From Micromonospora sp. MP36 (GTDB lineage: Bacteria; Actinomycetota; Actinomycetes; Mycobacteriales; Micromonosporaceae), in the NCBI RefSeq assembly GCF_008119785.1, contig NZ_VSFA01000063.1:1-40881 (forward strand): DNA of 40,881 nt, given 5' to 3'. The position numbers were made by a program, and so were the translations under genes. Below the pieces are notes generated by a model. That model saw only the letters and a program-made list of their open reading frames with translations, was not told the origin of the DNA and ran no database searches. This document shows, one piece after another, positions 8,590-17,470 of the stretch. Each line of letters opens with the position of its first letter. Positions within the stretch are counted from its first letter, which is position 1.

Positions 8590-9038
8590 GATGCTCTTTC
8601 CGGTGGGCTGCAGCAATCGTCGGAACCCTCGGACAGCGGTAACCTCACGCCGCAGGGATGAAGTCGCGGCCCGCCGGCGCACGCTCTGCACCGCCTCCGG
8701 GTCGCCGGTCGCTCCCTGAAATCCTAGCCGTCCGCACACCGGCCGGAAGTGGAAGCGACGTGAACGCCGGACGCGGTTGTCAGTTCGGCGCATCTGGTCA
8801 CGGACGGTTACGCGCTGGCCCTGTCCGGCTGATCGTGTCACCCATCAGGTGAAGCCGCCGTGTCACCCATCAGCCGGAGTCGGACAACCGGCCACCGCCG
8901 CCAAGCCACTTGGATGGCCGCGCACGGATCAGTCGCTGGTCGGTTCATTCCCGCCTTTGATGCACCTCGCCGATGCCGACGGCGTCGTCCTCGGCGGTAG
9001 TCGGAGGCGGTGCGGGGGCATTGCCCTCGCACCATCCG
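8590..9038. other. Gene-free stretch with a 15-bp direct repeat
   Basis: No credible coding sequence is seen on either strand between the hydrolase start and the permease end. Within it, the 15-base word CGTGTCACCCATCAG occurs at 8834-8848 and again at 8859-8873 in the same orientation, 25 bases apart. This could be a pair of protein-binding sites or the end of a lost insertion element. The rest is plain GC-rich sequence. Confidence 0.5.
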
Positions 9039-10526
9039 CTATCGCCAGTCCGTTTCCGCAGCCTGCTGGCCTCTGACGACCATTCGCATCACGATCATGG
9101 CGTACACGCAGAGCACGGCGAGTCCGGCCCACCAAGGAAGTGGGAAGTACCCGGCCGACGGCGCGTAATGCGCGGTGACCTGCGGATACTCCTCCATCGT
9201 CTGTTGGACGGCGAAGCCGGCGGCCGGGGTGAGCCGCAGCAGCCACTCGGAGACCGTGTCGGGCAGTAGCGGGAACGCCGTGATGGCATAGGGCAGGGCG
9301 ACCAGCGACAGCCCGATGATGATCGCCGCCCAGCCGCGGCGCAGCCACACGCCGACCCCGTACGCGAGGACGGCGCAGAGTGCGAGCACCGCCGGGACGC
9401 CGACGATCACCCGAGCGCCGGTCAGTATCGGCATCGGCTGCACCGCGATGCCGTTGCCCTTCAGGATCGCCGTGCCCGCCGGGAGGACGACGCCGACGGC
9501 GACCAGGCCGGCGACGAAGGTGGCCGCCCCGACGACGGCCGCTCGGGCGGCGATCACCTGCCGGGAGGCCGTCTCGGGAGCTGTGCGGGCGCCGTAGCGG
9601 GCCGCGACGATGAGCGCGATGATCAGCGCGACCGCCAGGCCGGGCAGGGTCTTCTCGACGGTACGCGCGCCCTCCTCGCCGAGCGGCCCGATGTCGCCGG
9701 TGCCGCTGATCGTGATGACGCCGTTCCTCTCGGCGGCTCCCGAGGCGTTGTGGTACTTCTCCCAGTCGGTGTGGTTCATTTCGCCGACCGGGTCGCTGTC
9801 CCACACGTCGGTGGCGCCGCCCTCGACGGTGACGTTGTCGAATACGCCGACGGCCTGGGTGAACCGGACCTCCTCGATTGCGCCGCCGAGGCCGACCTTG
9901 CGGAGCGTGAGGTCGCCGGGGGAGGTGGCGAAGAGGCCGACCTGCACGGTGTCCGGCAGCCCGTCGAGCTTCGCCGCCCCGACGGTGTGCCACTGCTTGC
10001 CGTCGGCCGACTCCGAGCCGGTGATGGTGTCGCCCGAGCGGCTCAGGCGCAGCCAGCGGGGGGACTGCTCCGAGACGCCGCCTGCGCTTCCGGCGACGTC
10101 GTGCCTGTAGTCGTACTGGAAGCGCACGCCGTGGCTGCCGGTCATCATGACCGCCGCGTACCGCGAGCCCTGCCGCACGTCGTCCTTGACGATGATCCCG
10201 GCCTTCGCCCACGGCACCAGCCCGGACACGATCTGGTCATGGTTCGGCGGAGGGTAGGTGATGGTCCCGGTCATCGAGGTCATCCGGACCGTGATGCTGC
10301 CCTCGCGGCCCAGGTCGCGATGCAGGAACCAGAACCTGTCGCTGACGGTAGCGCCGCCGCTGGCCACGGGAGCGACCGGGCACGGCCCGGGGCAGGACGA
10401 GTGGTTGCCGAAGGCGTACAGCAGGCCCAGGGCGATGATGGTGAGGGCCGCGGCGGCCAGCGCGGTCAGGCGGCCCGGGCTGCGGAACGCGGACCATTCC
10501 CGCCGGAGGAGTTCGGTGGTCGACAT
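9039..10526 (-). CDS. ABC-2-like permease with a large extracellular domain
   Basis: The product has 495 residues. One membrane helix (about residues 20-42) is followed by an outside domain of about 240 residues. That domain looks like a DUF1349/concanavalin-type jelly roll, with Trp-Leu-Arg-Leu-Ser-Arg-Ser-Gly-Asp near 170 and Val-Gly-Leu-Phe-Ala-Thr-Ser near 210. Five or so further helices follow from about 290 to 485 in the style of ABC-2 permeases. Such permeases normally need a separate ATPase, and none lies next to this gene. The gene diverges from a two-component pair, a setting common for transporters that answer cell-envelope or antibiotic stress. The ATG at 10526 is preceded by a weak ribosome site. 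Function as an exporter or sensor is inferred. Confidence 0.75.
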   Translation of the reverse strand: MSTTELLRREWSAFRSPGRLTALAAAALTIIALGLLYAFGNHSSCPGPCPVAPVASGGATVSDRFWFLHRDLGREGSITVRMTSMTGTITYPPPNHDQIVSGLVPWAKAGIIVKDDVRQGSRYAAVMMTGSHGVRFQYDYRHDVAGSAGGVSEQSPRWLRLSRSGDTITGSESADGKQWHTVGAAKLDGLPDTVQVGLFATSPGDLTLRKVGLGGAIEEVRFTQAVGVFDNVTVEGGATDVWDSDPVGEMNHTDWEKYHNASGAAERNGVITISGTGDIGPLGEEGARTVEKTLPGLAVALIIALIVAARYGARTAPETASRQVIAARAAVVGAATFVAGLVAVGVVLPAGTAILKGNGIAVQPMPILTGARVIVGVPAVLALCAVLAYGVGVWLRRGWAAIIIGLSLVALPYAITAFPLLPDTVSEWLLRLTPAAGFAVQQTMEEYPQVTAHYAPSAGYFPLPWWAGLAVLCVYAMIVMRMVVRGQQAAETDWR

Positions 10527-10612
10527 GCCGTCGGTTCTACGGATCGGCGCGTAACGCGGCCTGAACCGGCTCTGTCATGCTGTTGTTAGGTGGCCTGGGG
10601 CATGCTGGAGGC

Positions 10613-11761
10613 ATGATCAGGCTGCCCAGCGGGACCGTGCGGGTAAGGTTCACGCTCCTCTATGCTGTTGTGTTCCTCGTGTCCGGTATCGGGCTGCTGG
10701 GCCTGGCCTTTCTGCTCTCCGGCGGCGGCATCAGCAGCGTCGCCCCCGCCGGAAATCTCCCCACGCAGGGCAGCCCTGCTGCGGCGCAGCAGCGTATTCG
10801 GCAGCTGGAGGACCAGCTGGCCACGGTGCACACGCAGCAGTCCCGCCAGCTGCTGGCCGGCTCGGTGGTGGCGCTGATCGTGATGGCGGTCGTGTCACTC
10901 CTGCTCGGTCGGGTGCTGGCCAAACGTGTGCTGCGGCCGCTGCGGCTCATCACCAGCGCCACCCGGCGCATTTCCGCCGAGAGCCTGGATCGGCGGCTGG
11001 CGGTAGATGGCCCGGCCGACGAGGTGAAGGACCTCGCCGACACCATCGACGAACTGCTCGAACGACTCGAAGCATCGTTCGCCGCACAGCGCCGCTTCGT
11101 CGCCAACGCATCCCATGAGCTGCGTACGCCGCTGGCGACGATACGGGCGTCGCTGGACGTCGCGGTCGCCAAGCCCGATCCGGCCCCCTCGACGGTGGCG
11201 CTCGCGGACCGTCTGCGTAGACAGCTGGACCGGGTCGATCACCTGCTCGACGGATTCCTCGTGCTGGCCCGAGCACAGCACGGCACGCTGGCCGACGCCA
11301 CCACGGTCGACCTCGGCGACCTCATCGCCACGGCCCTAGACGAACGGGCCGCCGACGTGAAGACAAAGCGGCTGAGCGTGACGGTGGACGTACCACCGGG
11401 AACGGCGACCCAGGGCAGCCCCGCGCTGCTGGCGCGGCTGGTGGCCAACGTCATCGACAACGCGGTGACACACAACGAGCACGGCGGATGGATCGGAATC
11501 ACCGGATCCGAGAGCAAGGAGGAGACGGAGCTGGTCGCCGAAACCGGTGGTCGAGTTCTCGACCAACGGGAGGTCGACCGGCTGGCGCAGCCCTTCGAGC
11601 GGCTTGGCGGCGAGCGCACCGGCTCCTCCGGACTCGGGCTATCCATTGTGGCCGCCGTGGCCGCAGCCCACGGCGGCCGGCTCGCCCTACTCGCCCGGCC
11701 GGAAGGCGGTCTGCGCGTGTCGATCACGCTTCCGGTCGCGAAGATGCCGGTGGCGGCATGA
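10613..11761 (+). CDS. Sensor histidine kinase
   Basis: The product has 382 residues. Two membrane helices (about 10-36 and 82-106) flank a short extracellular loop of about 45 residues with a Gln-rich helix. A HAMP domain follows at about 107-158. The phosphoacceptor motif Ala-Ser-His-Glu-Leu-Arg-Thr-Pro-Leu is near 165, the N box Asn-Val-Ile-Asp-Asn-Ala near 283, and the G2 box Gly-Ser-Ser-Gly-Leu-Gly-Leu-Ser near 342. The G1 region is degenerate (Ala-Glu-Thr-Gly-Gly-Arg-Val), resembling a variant seen in other actinobacterial kinases. The start at 10613 has CTGGAGG just upstream. Its stop overlaps the regulator start (ATGA), so the two are translationally coupled. It probably controls the divergent permease gene. 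Confidence 0.9.
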   Translation: MIRLPSGTVRVRFTLLYAVVFLVSGIGLLGLAFLLSGGGISSVAPAGNLPTQGSPAAAQQRIRQLEDQLATVHTQQSRQLLAGSVVALIVMAVVSLLLGRVLAKRVLRPLRLITSATRRISAESLDRRLAVDGPADEVKDLADTIDELLERLEASFAAQRRFVANASHELRTPLATIRASLDVAVAKPDPAPSTVALADRLRRQLDRVDHLLDGFLVLARAQHGTLADATTVDLGDLIATALDERAADVKTKRLSVTVDVPPGTATQGSPALLARLVANVIDNAVTHNEHGGWIGITGSESKEETELVAETGGRVLDQREVDRLAQPFERLGGERTGSSGLGLSIVAAVAAAHGGRLALLARPEGGLRVSITLPVAKMPVAA

Positions 11762-12414
11762 GGATCCTCGTCGTCGAAGACGATCACGCCCTCGCCGAGG
11801 TCATCGCCGAAGGACTACGCGACCAGGGCATGGCCGTCGACCTCGCACACGATGGGCTGACCGCCGGCGCCAAGCTCGACCTCACCACGCACGACGTGGT
11901 AGTGCTGGACCGAGACCTGCCCGGCCTCCACGGCGACACGCTGTGCCAGATGATCACCGAGCGGGCAAACCGGCCGATGGTGCTGATGCTGACCGCAGCG
12001 AGCGCACCAGGCGACCGGGTCAGCGGGCTGACCCTCGGCGCGGACGACTATCTCGCCAAGCCCTTCCACTTCCCCGAGCTGATCCTGCGTATCCAGGCCC
12101 TCGCACGTCGCAAGCCAGACGCGCGACCCCGGACACTTCAGGCAGCCGGCGTCGCACTGGACCCGGTACGCCGGACCGCCGTTCGCGACGGGCGGCAACT
12201 CAACCTCTCGGTGAAGGAGTTCGCCGTGCTGCAGGCGCTGCTCCGGGCCAGCCCAGGCTTTTTGAGCACGGAGGACCTGCTCGAACAGGTCTGGGACGAG
12301 AACGCCGACCCGTTCACCAACACCGTCACCGTGACCGTGAGCCGGTTACGACGCAAACTCGGCAACCCATCAATCATCGCAACGACGCCGGGAGTCGGCT
12401 ACCGGATCGCCTGA
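11758..12414 (+). CDS. OmpR-family response regulator
   Basis: The product has 218 residues. The receiver domain (1-115) has the acidic pair Glu-Asp-Asp at 7-9, the phosphorylated Asp in Leu-Asp-Arg-Asp-Leu-Pro near 51, the Thr in Met-Leu-Thr-Ala near 80, and the Lys in Ala-Lys-Pro-Phe near 102. The C-terminal half is an OmpR/PhoB winged helix ending in Gly-Val-Gly-Tyr-Arg-Ile. The ATG overlaps the kinase stop codon. It pairs with the preceding kinase and most likely binds in the divergent region 10527-10612 to control the permease. No operator was identified by eye. Confidence 0.92.
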   Translation: MRILVVEDDHALAEVIAEGLRDQGMAVDLAHDGLTAGAKLDLTTHDVVVLDRDLPGLHGDTLCQMITERANRPMVLMLTAASAPGDRVSGLTLGADDYLAKPFHFPELILRIQALARRKPDARPRTLQAAGVALDPVRRTAVRDGRQLNLSVKEFAVLQALLRASPGFLSTEDLLEQVWDENADPFTNTVTVTVSRLRRKLGNPSIIATTPGVGYRIA

Positions 12415-12467
12415 TCCCAGCGACCCGCAACGGCACGGAGGAGGCCGATTAGCGCGTGACACTCTGA

Positions 12468-12788
12468 GTGGGCACTCATCTCGTCTCCATGGTCGCGTAC
12501 GCACTCGGGCAGCTCGGCAACCGCGAGGCGACCCCGGCCCTGCTGCGGCTCCTCGACGACCCCGACTCGCACGTCCGCGAGAACGCCCGGGACGCCCTCG
12601 GCTCGGTCGGCGGGCCGACCGCGGTCGACGCCCTGCTCACGCTCGCCGCCGACGAAGACCCAGAACTGCGGATCGGCGGCGCCCACGTGCTCGCGAAGGC
12701 AGTCGACTCCGATCCCCGCGCGGCACCGCAACTGCGCAGGAAGACTCGCAGGTTCGACTCGGTATGGACGCGAGTCTGGCCACGGTAA
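12468..12788 (+). CDS. HEAT-repeat fragment or small HEAT protein
   Basis: A frame of 106 residues starts at a GTG without a clear ribosome site. It contains about two and a half HEAT/PBS-lyase-type helical repeats: Ala-Leu-Gly-Gln-Leu-Gly-Asn, then Leu-Leu-Asp-Asp-Pro-Asp-Ser-His-Val-Arg, then Ala-Leu-Gly-Ser-Val-Gly. These repeats act as protein-binding scaffolds. The frame is short and its N-terminus is abrupt, so this may be the surviving tail of a longer gene. It lies 54 bases after the response-regulator gene, but no link is implied. Confidence 0.45.
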   Translation: MGTHLVSMVAYALGQLGNREATPALLRLLDDPDSHVRENARDALGSVGGPTAVDALLTLAADEDPELRIGGAHVLAKAVDSDPRAAPQLRRKTRRFDSVWTRVWPR

Positions 12789-12972
12789 CGGGCCAAGAAG
12801 GCGGACACCGCACGCGCACAACGAGGTGAACGAAGGTACGACACTGGAAGCCGAAGCAGGAGAGGCAGCCATACATCACCCGTGCGTCACCAGCGGCGAT
12901 GAACGCCAGCCCACCCGGAGCAGCAGAAGAGTGCACTCGATCTTGCTCTATGGCTGGGCGAGTTTGCCGTTT

Positions 12973-14235
12973 TCAGGATGCGTCGAGGGTTTGCCGGCGC
13001 ATCGGGGAGCGCAGGATCGGCACCCACACCAGCGCAAGCGCGACGCAGGCAACCCAGGTGGCAGCGCGTGGACCGGCGTAGTCACCGACGATTGCCGCCA
13101 TCGCCGCGCCGAGTGTGAGCGCGCCACTGAACATCACGCGCAGGGTGCCGTTGACGCGTCCCAGGAGCCGTGACGGCGTGACGTGCTGGCGGAACGACAT
13201 CAGGACCACGCTGTCGAAGCCGACCTTGAAGATCACCAGCGCCCACGCGAGCGCGGCGACCAGCCCAGGAACGGGCTGACCGACCAGCGGCAGCACGAGC
13301 GAGACCGGGGCGATGGCCAGCCCGATCGCAAGCACCGAGCGGCCAGCGCCGAGGAGCCTCGACAACCGCTGCCCACAGAACGCCCCGAGCAGGCCACCGG
13401 TTCCACCGGCACCGAGGAAGAGGCCCAGTTGGCTTTCCGACCAGTGCAGTTCCTGAACCAGGAGAAGCGGCAGCATCGCGACCGTGCCTGCGGTCGCGAA
13501 GTTCACGAGCGCGCCGGCGACGGCGATCGCACGCAGGGTGTGGCTGCGCCGGACGAACGATAGCCCTTCCCGCACCTCGGCCGCGAGCGAGCGTCGTACG
13601 ACGTCAACCCGGCGCGGCTCCGGCCGCTCGATCCGTCGAATCCACAGCGCCGACCACAGGTAGCCCAGTGCCGTCGCGACCAGAACCGCCGCCGCTGTCG
13701 ACAGGCCGACCAGCCAGCCGGCCAGCGCGGGTCCGCCGATCAACGCCATCTGGTCCACGATGCCGAGGCGCCCATTGGCCGCGACCAGGCGCCTGCCGTC
13801 CCCACCGCCGACAAGGTCCGGCAGGTGGCTCTGCATTGCGACGTCGAAGAAGACGGTCGCGACGCCGTTGAGGAACACCACCGCCCAAAGCTGGGTCATG
13901 GTCAGAGCGGATGCTGCGGCGGCGATCGGTATCGAGCCGATCAGCACGAACCGGGCCAGATCCATGGCGATCATGACCGGGCGACGAGCAACCCGGTCCA
14001 GCCATGCACCGGCCGGCAGCCCGAGCAGCAGGAATGGAGCGGTGCCCGCAGCGGCCAGCGAACCCGCCGCGCCCGGACCAGCGCCGAGCGACGTGATCGC
14101 GACGAGCGGAATGGCCACCTTGGCGATGTTGAAACCCCATTTCGCCGCCACCGCGGCGACGAGGTAGCGAGCGAAGTCGCGGGGCAGGGCCCGGGCGGCG
14201 TCGTGCCCACGACGAGAGGCGTGCTGGATCGACAT
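12973..14235 (-). CDS. MFS drug-exporter-like membrane protein
   Basis: The product has 420 residues and about twelve hydrophobic helices in two sets of six. The MFS motif A region is seen as Gly-Ala-Trp-Leu-Asp-Arg-Val-Ala-Arg-Arg-Pro near residue 80. The protein resembles the EntS/macrolide-efflux branch of the major facilitator family, which exports siderophores or antibiotics by proton antiport. The ATG at 14235 is chosen because it matches the usual family length; an upstream in-frame extension overlaps the divergent gene. The ArsR-like regulator gene diverges from it across 75 bases, so that protein is its likely repressor. The substrate is unknown, and a link with the NRPS cluster 8 kb away is not shown. 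Confidence 0.87.
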   Translation of the reverse strand: MSIQHASRRGHDAARALPRDFARYLVAAVAAKWGFNIAKVAIPLVAITSLGAGPGAAGSLAAAGTAPFLLLGLPAGAWLDRVARRPVMIAMDLARFVLIGSIPIAAAASALTMTQLWAVVFLNGVATVFFDVAMQSHLPDLVGGGDGRRLVAANGRLGIVDQMALIGGPALAGWLVGLSTAAAVLVATALGYLWSALWIRRIERPEPRRVDVVRRSLAAEVREGLSFVRRSHTLRAIAVAGALVNFATAGTVAMLPLLLVQELHWSESQLGLFLGAGGTGGLLGAFCGQRLSRLLGAGRSVLAIGLAIAPVSLVLPLVGQPVPGLVAALAWALVIFKVGFDSVVLMSFRQHVTPSRLLGRVNGTLRVMFSGALTLGAAMAAIVGDYAGPRAATWVACVALALVWVPILRSPMRRQTLDAS

Positions 14236-14310
14236 GCCCAAACGTTCGGCGTCGGCCGCCCCCGCGCGCCAACGATTCAGACTACGGTGAATCCTCGTGG
14301 AGCCCATCTG

Positions 14311-15276
14311 ATGCTGCGAATGTCGTTGACCCTGGCCGATCTCGCCAGTGTCAGGTTCGCGATCTCCCCCGCCTGGGGGGTCGTCGCGAGCCTGCGCGTA
14401 CTCCGCGATCCCGGTGCGCACGCCGTGCACCTGCCATGGGTGACCCGGCACCGGGCCAGGGTGCTGGCCTCACCCGACCTGCGTCAGCTGCGCGACCTGG
14501 TGATGGCACCCGAGCGGCACCTGCCGGGTTTCCTCGCGCCGGCGCCGCACTCACCCGTCGCCGAGCCCGAGGCGGAGTTCACGGCGGTGCGGGAGACGCC
14601 AGCGGCGGTCGTACGCGAGGAACTGGAGACGGTGTACGGCGACCGGCTGCCGGCCTCGCTGTCGGACCTGCGCCGCGCGCCGCGCCGTACCCTGCCGATG
14701 ATCGTGGGCCAGATGCGGACCTACTGGGGCCTCACGCTGGCGCCGTACTGGGGGCGGATACGCGGGATTCTGGAGGCCGACGTGATGTTTCGGGCGCGGC
14801 GGCTGGCGGACGACGGCCCGCACCGGATGTTCCCCGAACTCGATCCCGCGGTCTCATGGTCGGACGACGTCCTGTCGGTGGACCGGCCCAATCTGGACCG
14901 GGACTACGAACTCGGCGGTCGCGGCCTGGTGCTCGTGCCGTCGCTGTTCGCGTGGCCGAACGTCTTCGTCAAGGCGTCCGAGCCGTGGGCTCCGGTGCTG
15001 CGATATCCCACTCGAGGCGTGGGCTCGATGTGGCACAGCGACCCACCCGCGGCCGATCTCGCCCCGGTGATCGGCCAGGCTCGCGCGACCCTGCTGGTCG
15101 AGCTGACGACTCCGTCGACGACGACGTCGCTGGCCCGCCGCACCGGGCTGACCCCGAGCGGAGTCTCGGCCCACCTCTCGCGGCTCGTGACCGCGGGCCT
15201 GGTCACTCGGCAGCGAGCCGGTCGTCTGGTCTTCTACGTGCGCACCGCGCGGGGCGACGCGCTCCTCGGCGACTGA
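14311..15276 (+). CDS. ArsR-like winged-helix transcription regulator (DUF5937 type)
   Basis: The product has 321 residues. About 240 residues at the N-terminus match the DUF5937 type of domain found before ArsR helix-turn-helix regions in actinobacteria, with motifs such as Leu-Val-Leu-Val-Pro-Ser near 210. The last 65 residues are a winged helix: Leu-Ala-Arg-Arg-Thr-Gly-Leu-Thr-Pro-Ser-Gly-Val-Ser-Ala-His-Leu, then Leu-Val-Thr-Ala-Gly-Leu-Val. The Cys metal-binding pair of classic ArsR proteins is not seen, so it probably senses an organic ligand. The ATG at 14311 has GTGGAG 8 bases upstream. Divergence from the MFS exporter gene suggests that exporter as its target. Confidence 0.82.
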   Translation: MLRMSLTLADLASVRFAISPAWGVVASLRVLRDPGAHAVHLPWVTRHRARVLASPDLRQLRDLVMAPERHLPGFLAPAPHSPVAEPEAEFTAVRETPAAVVREELETVYGDRLPASLSDLRRAPRRTLPMIVGQMRTYWGLTLAPYWGRIRGILEADVMFRARRLADDGPHRMFPELDPAVSWSDDVLSVDRPNLDRDYELGGRGLVLVPSLFAWPNVFVKASEPWAPVLRYPTRGVGSMWHSDPPAADLAPVIGQARATLLVELTTPSTTTSLARRTGLTPSGVSAHLSRLVTAGLVTRQRAGRLVFYVRTARGDALLGD

Positions 15277-15282
15277 TCCGGC

Positions 15283-15725
15283 TGAAGGGCAATGCCGCGG
15301 CCGGTGCGTTCGGCCTCGGTCACGATCTGCTTGGCGATGCGATGGTTGACGTCGGCCGCGAACCGGGCCTCCTTACGCCGGCGGGCCTTCAACAGCCGCT
15401 TCGCCGACTTGGTGCCGATGCGCTGAAGCTTGGCCCGCAACCGCTGGTTACGATGCCGCACCCGGTTCAAACCCTTGCCGGAGTGCCGGGTGGCGTCGTC
15501 GGTGGTGGCGATGTTCGCGATACCCAGGTCCACACCGAGGAACCCGTCGGACTCCTTCATCTCCACATCAGGGATGTCGCACGTGGCGTACAGGAACCAC
15601 TTGCCGTCACGGTGCACCAGGTCGGACTCACCCCGCCGGTGCGCCACCAGGGTCGCGTACTGCTGCTCAGAGCAGCCGAACCGAACTCGGTTCAACCCGG
15701 GGAACGGCGGTGCTCCCCTGACCGG
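15283..15725 (-). pseudogene. TnpB (OrfB, IS605/IS1341-type) remnant
   Basis: The minus strand encodes the middle of a TnpB protein: Leu-Val-His-Arg-Asp-Gly-Lys-Trp, Ala-Thr-Cys-Asp-Ile-Pro-Asp, the RuvC-I motif Gly-Val-Asp-Leu-Gly-Ile-Ala-Asn, Gly-Thr-Lys-Ser-Ala-Lys-Arg, and Asp-Val-Asn-His-Arg-Ile-Ala-Lys. Similarity ends abruptly after Gly-Arg-Gly-Ile-Ala-Leu, right beside the stop of the ArsR-like gene. The RuvC-II Glu, the zinc ribbon and RuvC-III are therefore missing, and so is the N-terminal helix-turn-helix. The nuclease cannot be active. The left break point at about 15283 marks a deletion or insertion junction. Confidence 0.8.
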
Positions 15726-15789
15726 ATGCCGTGCCCGGCCAGCGCCTGCCGCTTCACAACGGCACGTCCCTACACCCCGCTGCCACATC

Positions 15790-16000
15790 CCACCGACGGG
15801 GCTCCGTTTTACGAGGCATCAACGAAGGTTCACGCGATTCACCCGTCCGGTCTGCCCCTCACCCGTGACCTCCCAGGTGGAACAGGAGACCCTTCGGCTT
15901 TCCCCTCGGGCTTCGCACCCTGCCGTTACCAGCAGCGCACGCCAAGGGCGGGGCCAGGCCATGAGCACAAGCCCGGAGCTACACCACCAACATCGCCTCG
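15790..16000 (-). other. Conserved-looking non-coding block beside the TnpB remnant
   Basis: No gene is supported here. Read on the minus strand from 15940, the block starts GTGCGC and continues with runs such as GGTAACGGCAGGG and GAAGCCCGAGGGGAAAGCC that look like structured RNA. The GTGCG start fits the 5' consensus of bacterial group II introns (GUGYG), but no reverse transcriptase or domain V is visible. It may be the 5' piece of an intron or another mobile element. The assignment is tentative. Confidence 0.2.
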
Positions 16001-16098
16001 GTCCTCCAATCAGCCAACTCTCTCGCAATGTGCGACCTCGTGTCGCAATGGCAGATCCGGACGACCGTGGGCGCGACCTCGCGAAGTAAGGTCGTGAG

Positions 16099-16626
16099 AT
16101 GGTGCCCGTGACTCGGCTGGACCACGCCGTCATTGCTGTCTCGGATTGGCGGGTCTCCACCGACTTCTATCGTGATGTCGTCGGTGCTGAGGTGATCAGC
16201 GTTGGCGGCGACCGCGTTGCGTTCCGAGTCGGTCCCAACCAGTTGAGCGTTCATGGGCCGGGTGTCGACCTTGCGGACAACGTTGCCCGTCTCCCCGTCC
16301 GCCCGGGGAACAGTGACATCTGCTTCGTCTGGGAGGGGCCGATCGAGGAGGCGGTGGCACACCTGCGACAACACAACGTCGAGGTGGAAACAGGACCTGT
16401 TCGGCGATTCGGTGCCGGCGGGACAGGGACAAGCGTCTACTTTCGCGATCCTGATGGAAGCCTGCTCGAGTTCATCTCCTACGAGGCGTCCCCGCGGCGG
16501 GCCAGCCCCGACCCGGCCGACCCCGACAGGCCAGCAGGCGGCCGTCCAGGCGTTGCCGATGCCCCACGCTCGTCACGGACCACCTCTTCGCGCAGAAGCC
16601 GCAGGCCCGAACCTGGCTCAGCATGA
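16099..16626 (+). CDS. VOC-family (glyoxalase/dioxygenase fold) protein
   Basis: The product has 175 residues. The first 132 form one VOC domain: Leu-Asp-His-Ala-Val-Ile-Ala-Val at 7-14, Thr-Asp-Phe-Tyr near 21, Phe-Arg-Asp-Pro-Asp-Gly-Ser near 120, and Leu-Glu-Phe-Ile near 128. The metal ligands His-9 and Glu-129 fit the family pattern. Members include glyoxalases, extradiol dioxygenases and resistance proteins; the substrate here is unknown. After Ile-Ser-Tyr the frame runs on for some 43 residues that are Pro/Arg/Ala-rich and unlike the family, so an original stop has probably been lost. It stands alone between decayed mobile-element sequence. Confidence 0.75.
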   Translation: MVPVTRLDHAVIAVSDWRVSTDFYRDVVGAEVISVGGDRVAFRVGPNQLSVHGPGVDLADNVARLPVRPGNSDICFVWEGPIEEAVAHLRQHNVEVETGPVRRFGAGGTGTSVYFRDPDGSLLEFISYEASPRRASPDPADPDRPAGGRPGVADAPRSSRTTSSRRSRRPEPGSA

Positions 16627-17470
16627 TCAGACATCGGCTCATCGGGTACTTGTTTCGGTTGACCTACGACTGTGGCCCCCAACCCAACGCACCGAGCAAC
16701 TCGCGGGCCGACAGCCGCCCCGACTGGACGGGCCATCCCCAAATACCAGACCGGCCGCGTCGGGACCGGCAGGCAGACTCAGCCTCGGCAACACCGGCAA
16801 CGGCGCCGTAGCCCGGACAGCCGGCCGCATCGTCTTGGGCGGCACCAGGGCAGCGATGATCTGCTCACCACCGGAGGGCGGAAGCCGAGATGGACATGTC
16901 CACCATCGTCGCGGGGCACCCGGAGTCAAACTCAACTTCCCGCAACAAGCGGCACAAGCAGCCGCCTGCGGGTATGGTGACCGGTCACGCAAAACGTGAA
17001 TCTTCACCGAAAACTGGTGTCCGAGGCCGGATTAGAACGCAAGGTTAGAGCACCCGCTCAGCATGGGTGCTCATGCCGCAATCCTATAGCAGCGTCGTGT
17101 GTGGACATCCGTCGTGCAGGAGGCTGCGGCCATGACGACGCGGCGGAGGGCTCACGCGTACCGACAGCGCCCGGCGGAAGAAACGCCGGGCTGCACCGGC
17201 GTCGCGGCGCGCCGACACGAGCACATCGATGACCTGCCCGTACTGGTCGACCGCGACCTTCTCGTCCGCTTCGTGGGCGTCGCATCGAGCACGCGGTGAG
17301 CACGTGTACGCCGTGCCACCGCCGCCGCGGTTTTGTTATCCGCTGCCGCGCGCCGCGTCGAGGAGGTCTGCCGATGGCGCCCTCGACCATCGCGGCGACC
17401 TCCAAGTCCGAGGCCCGTAGCGTCTGAAAGTCCTCCGACCAGGTGGATGAGCTTTTCGGCAAGGGCAGGG
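16627..17470. other. Gene-free stretch, nothing recognised
   Basis: No reading frame here has family-like sequence or a convincing ribosome site. A small hairpin (GAGCACCC at 17048-17055 and GGGTGCTC at 17065-17072, 9-base loop) is present. Base composition is more mixed than in coding neighbours, consistent with decayed sequence next to the integrase remnant. Confidence 0.5.

Noticed and set aside
12973..14451. Longer MFS protein starting at 14451
   Set aside because: The extra 72 residues are hydrophilic and overlap the divergent regulator gene; the ATG at 14235 gives the family length.
17048..17072. Hairpin that might be part of a tRNA
   Set aside because: It is only an 8-bp stem; no cloverleaf, T-loop or acceptor pairing could be found around it.
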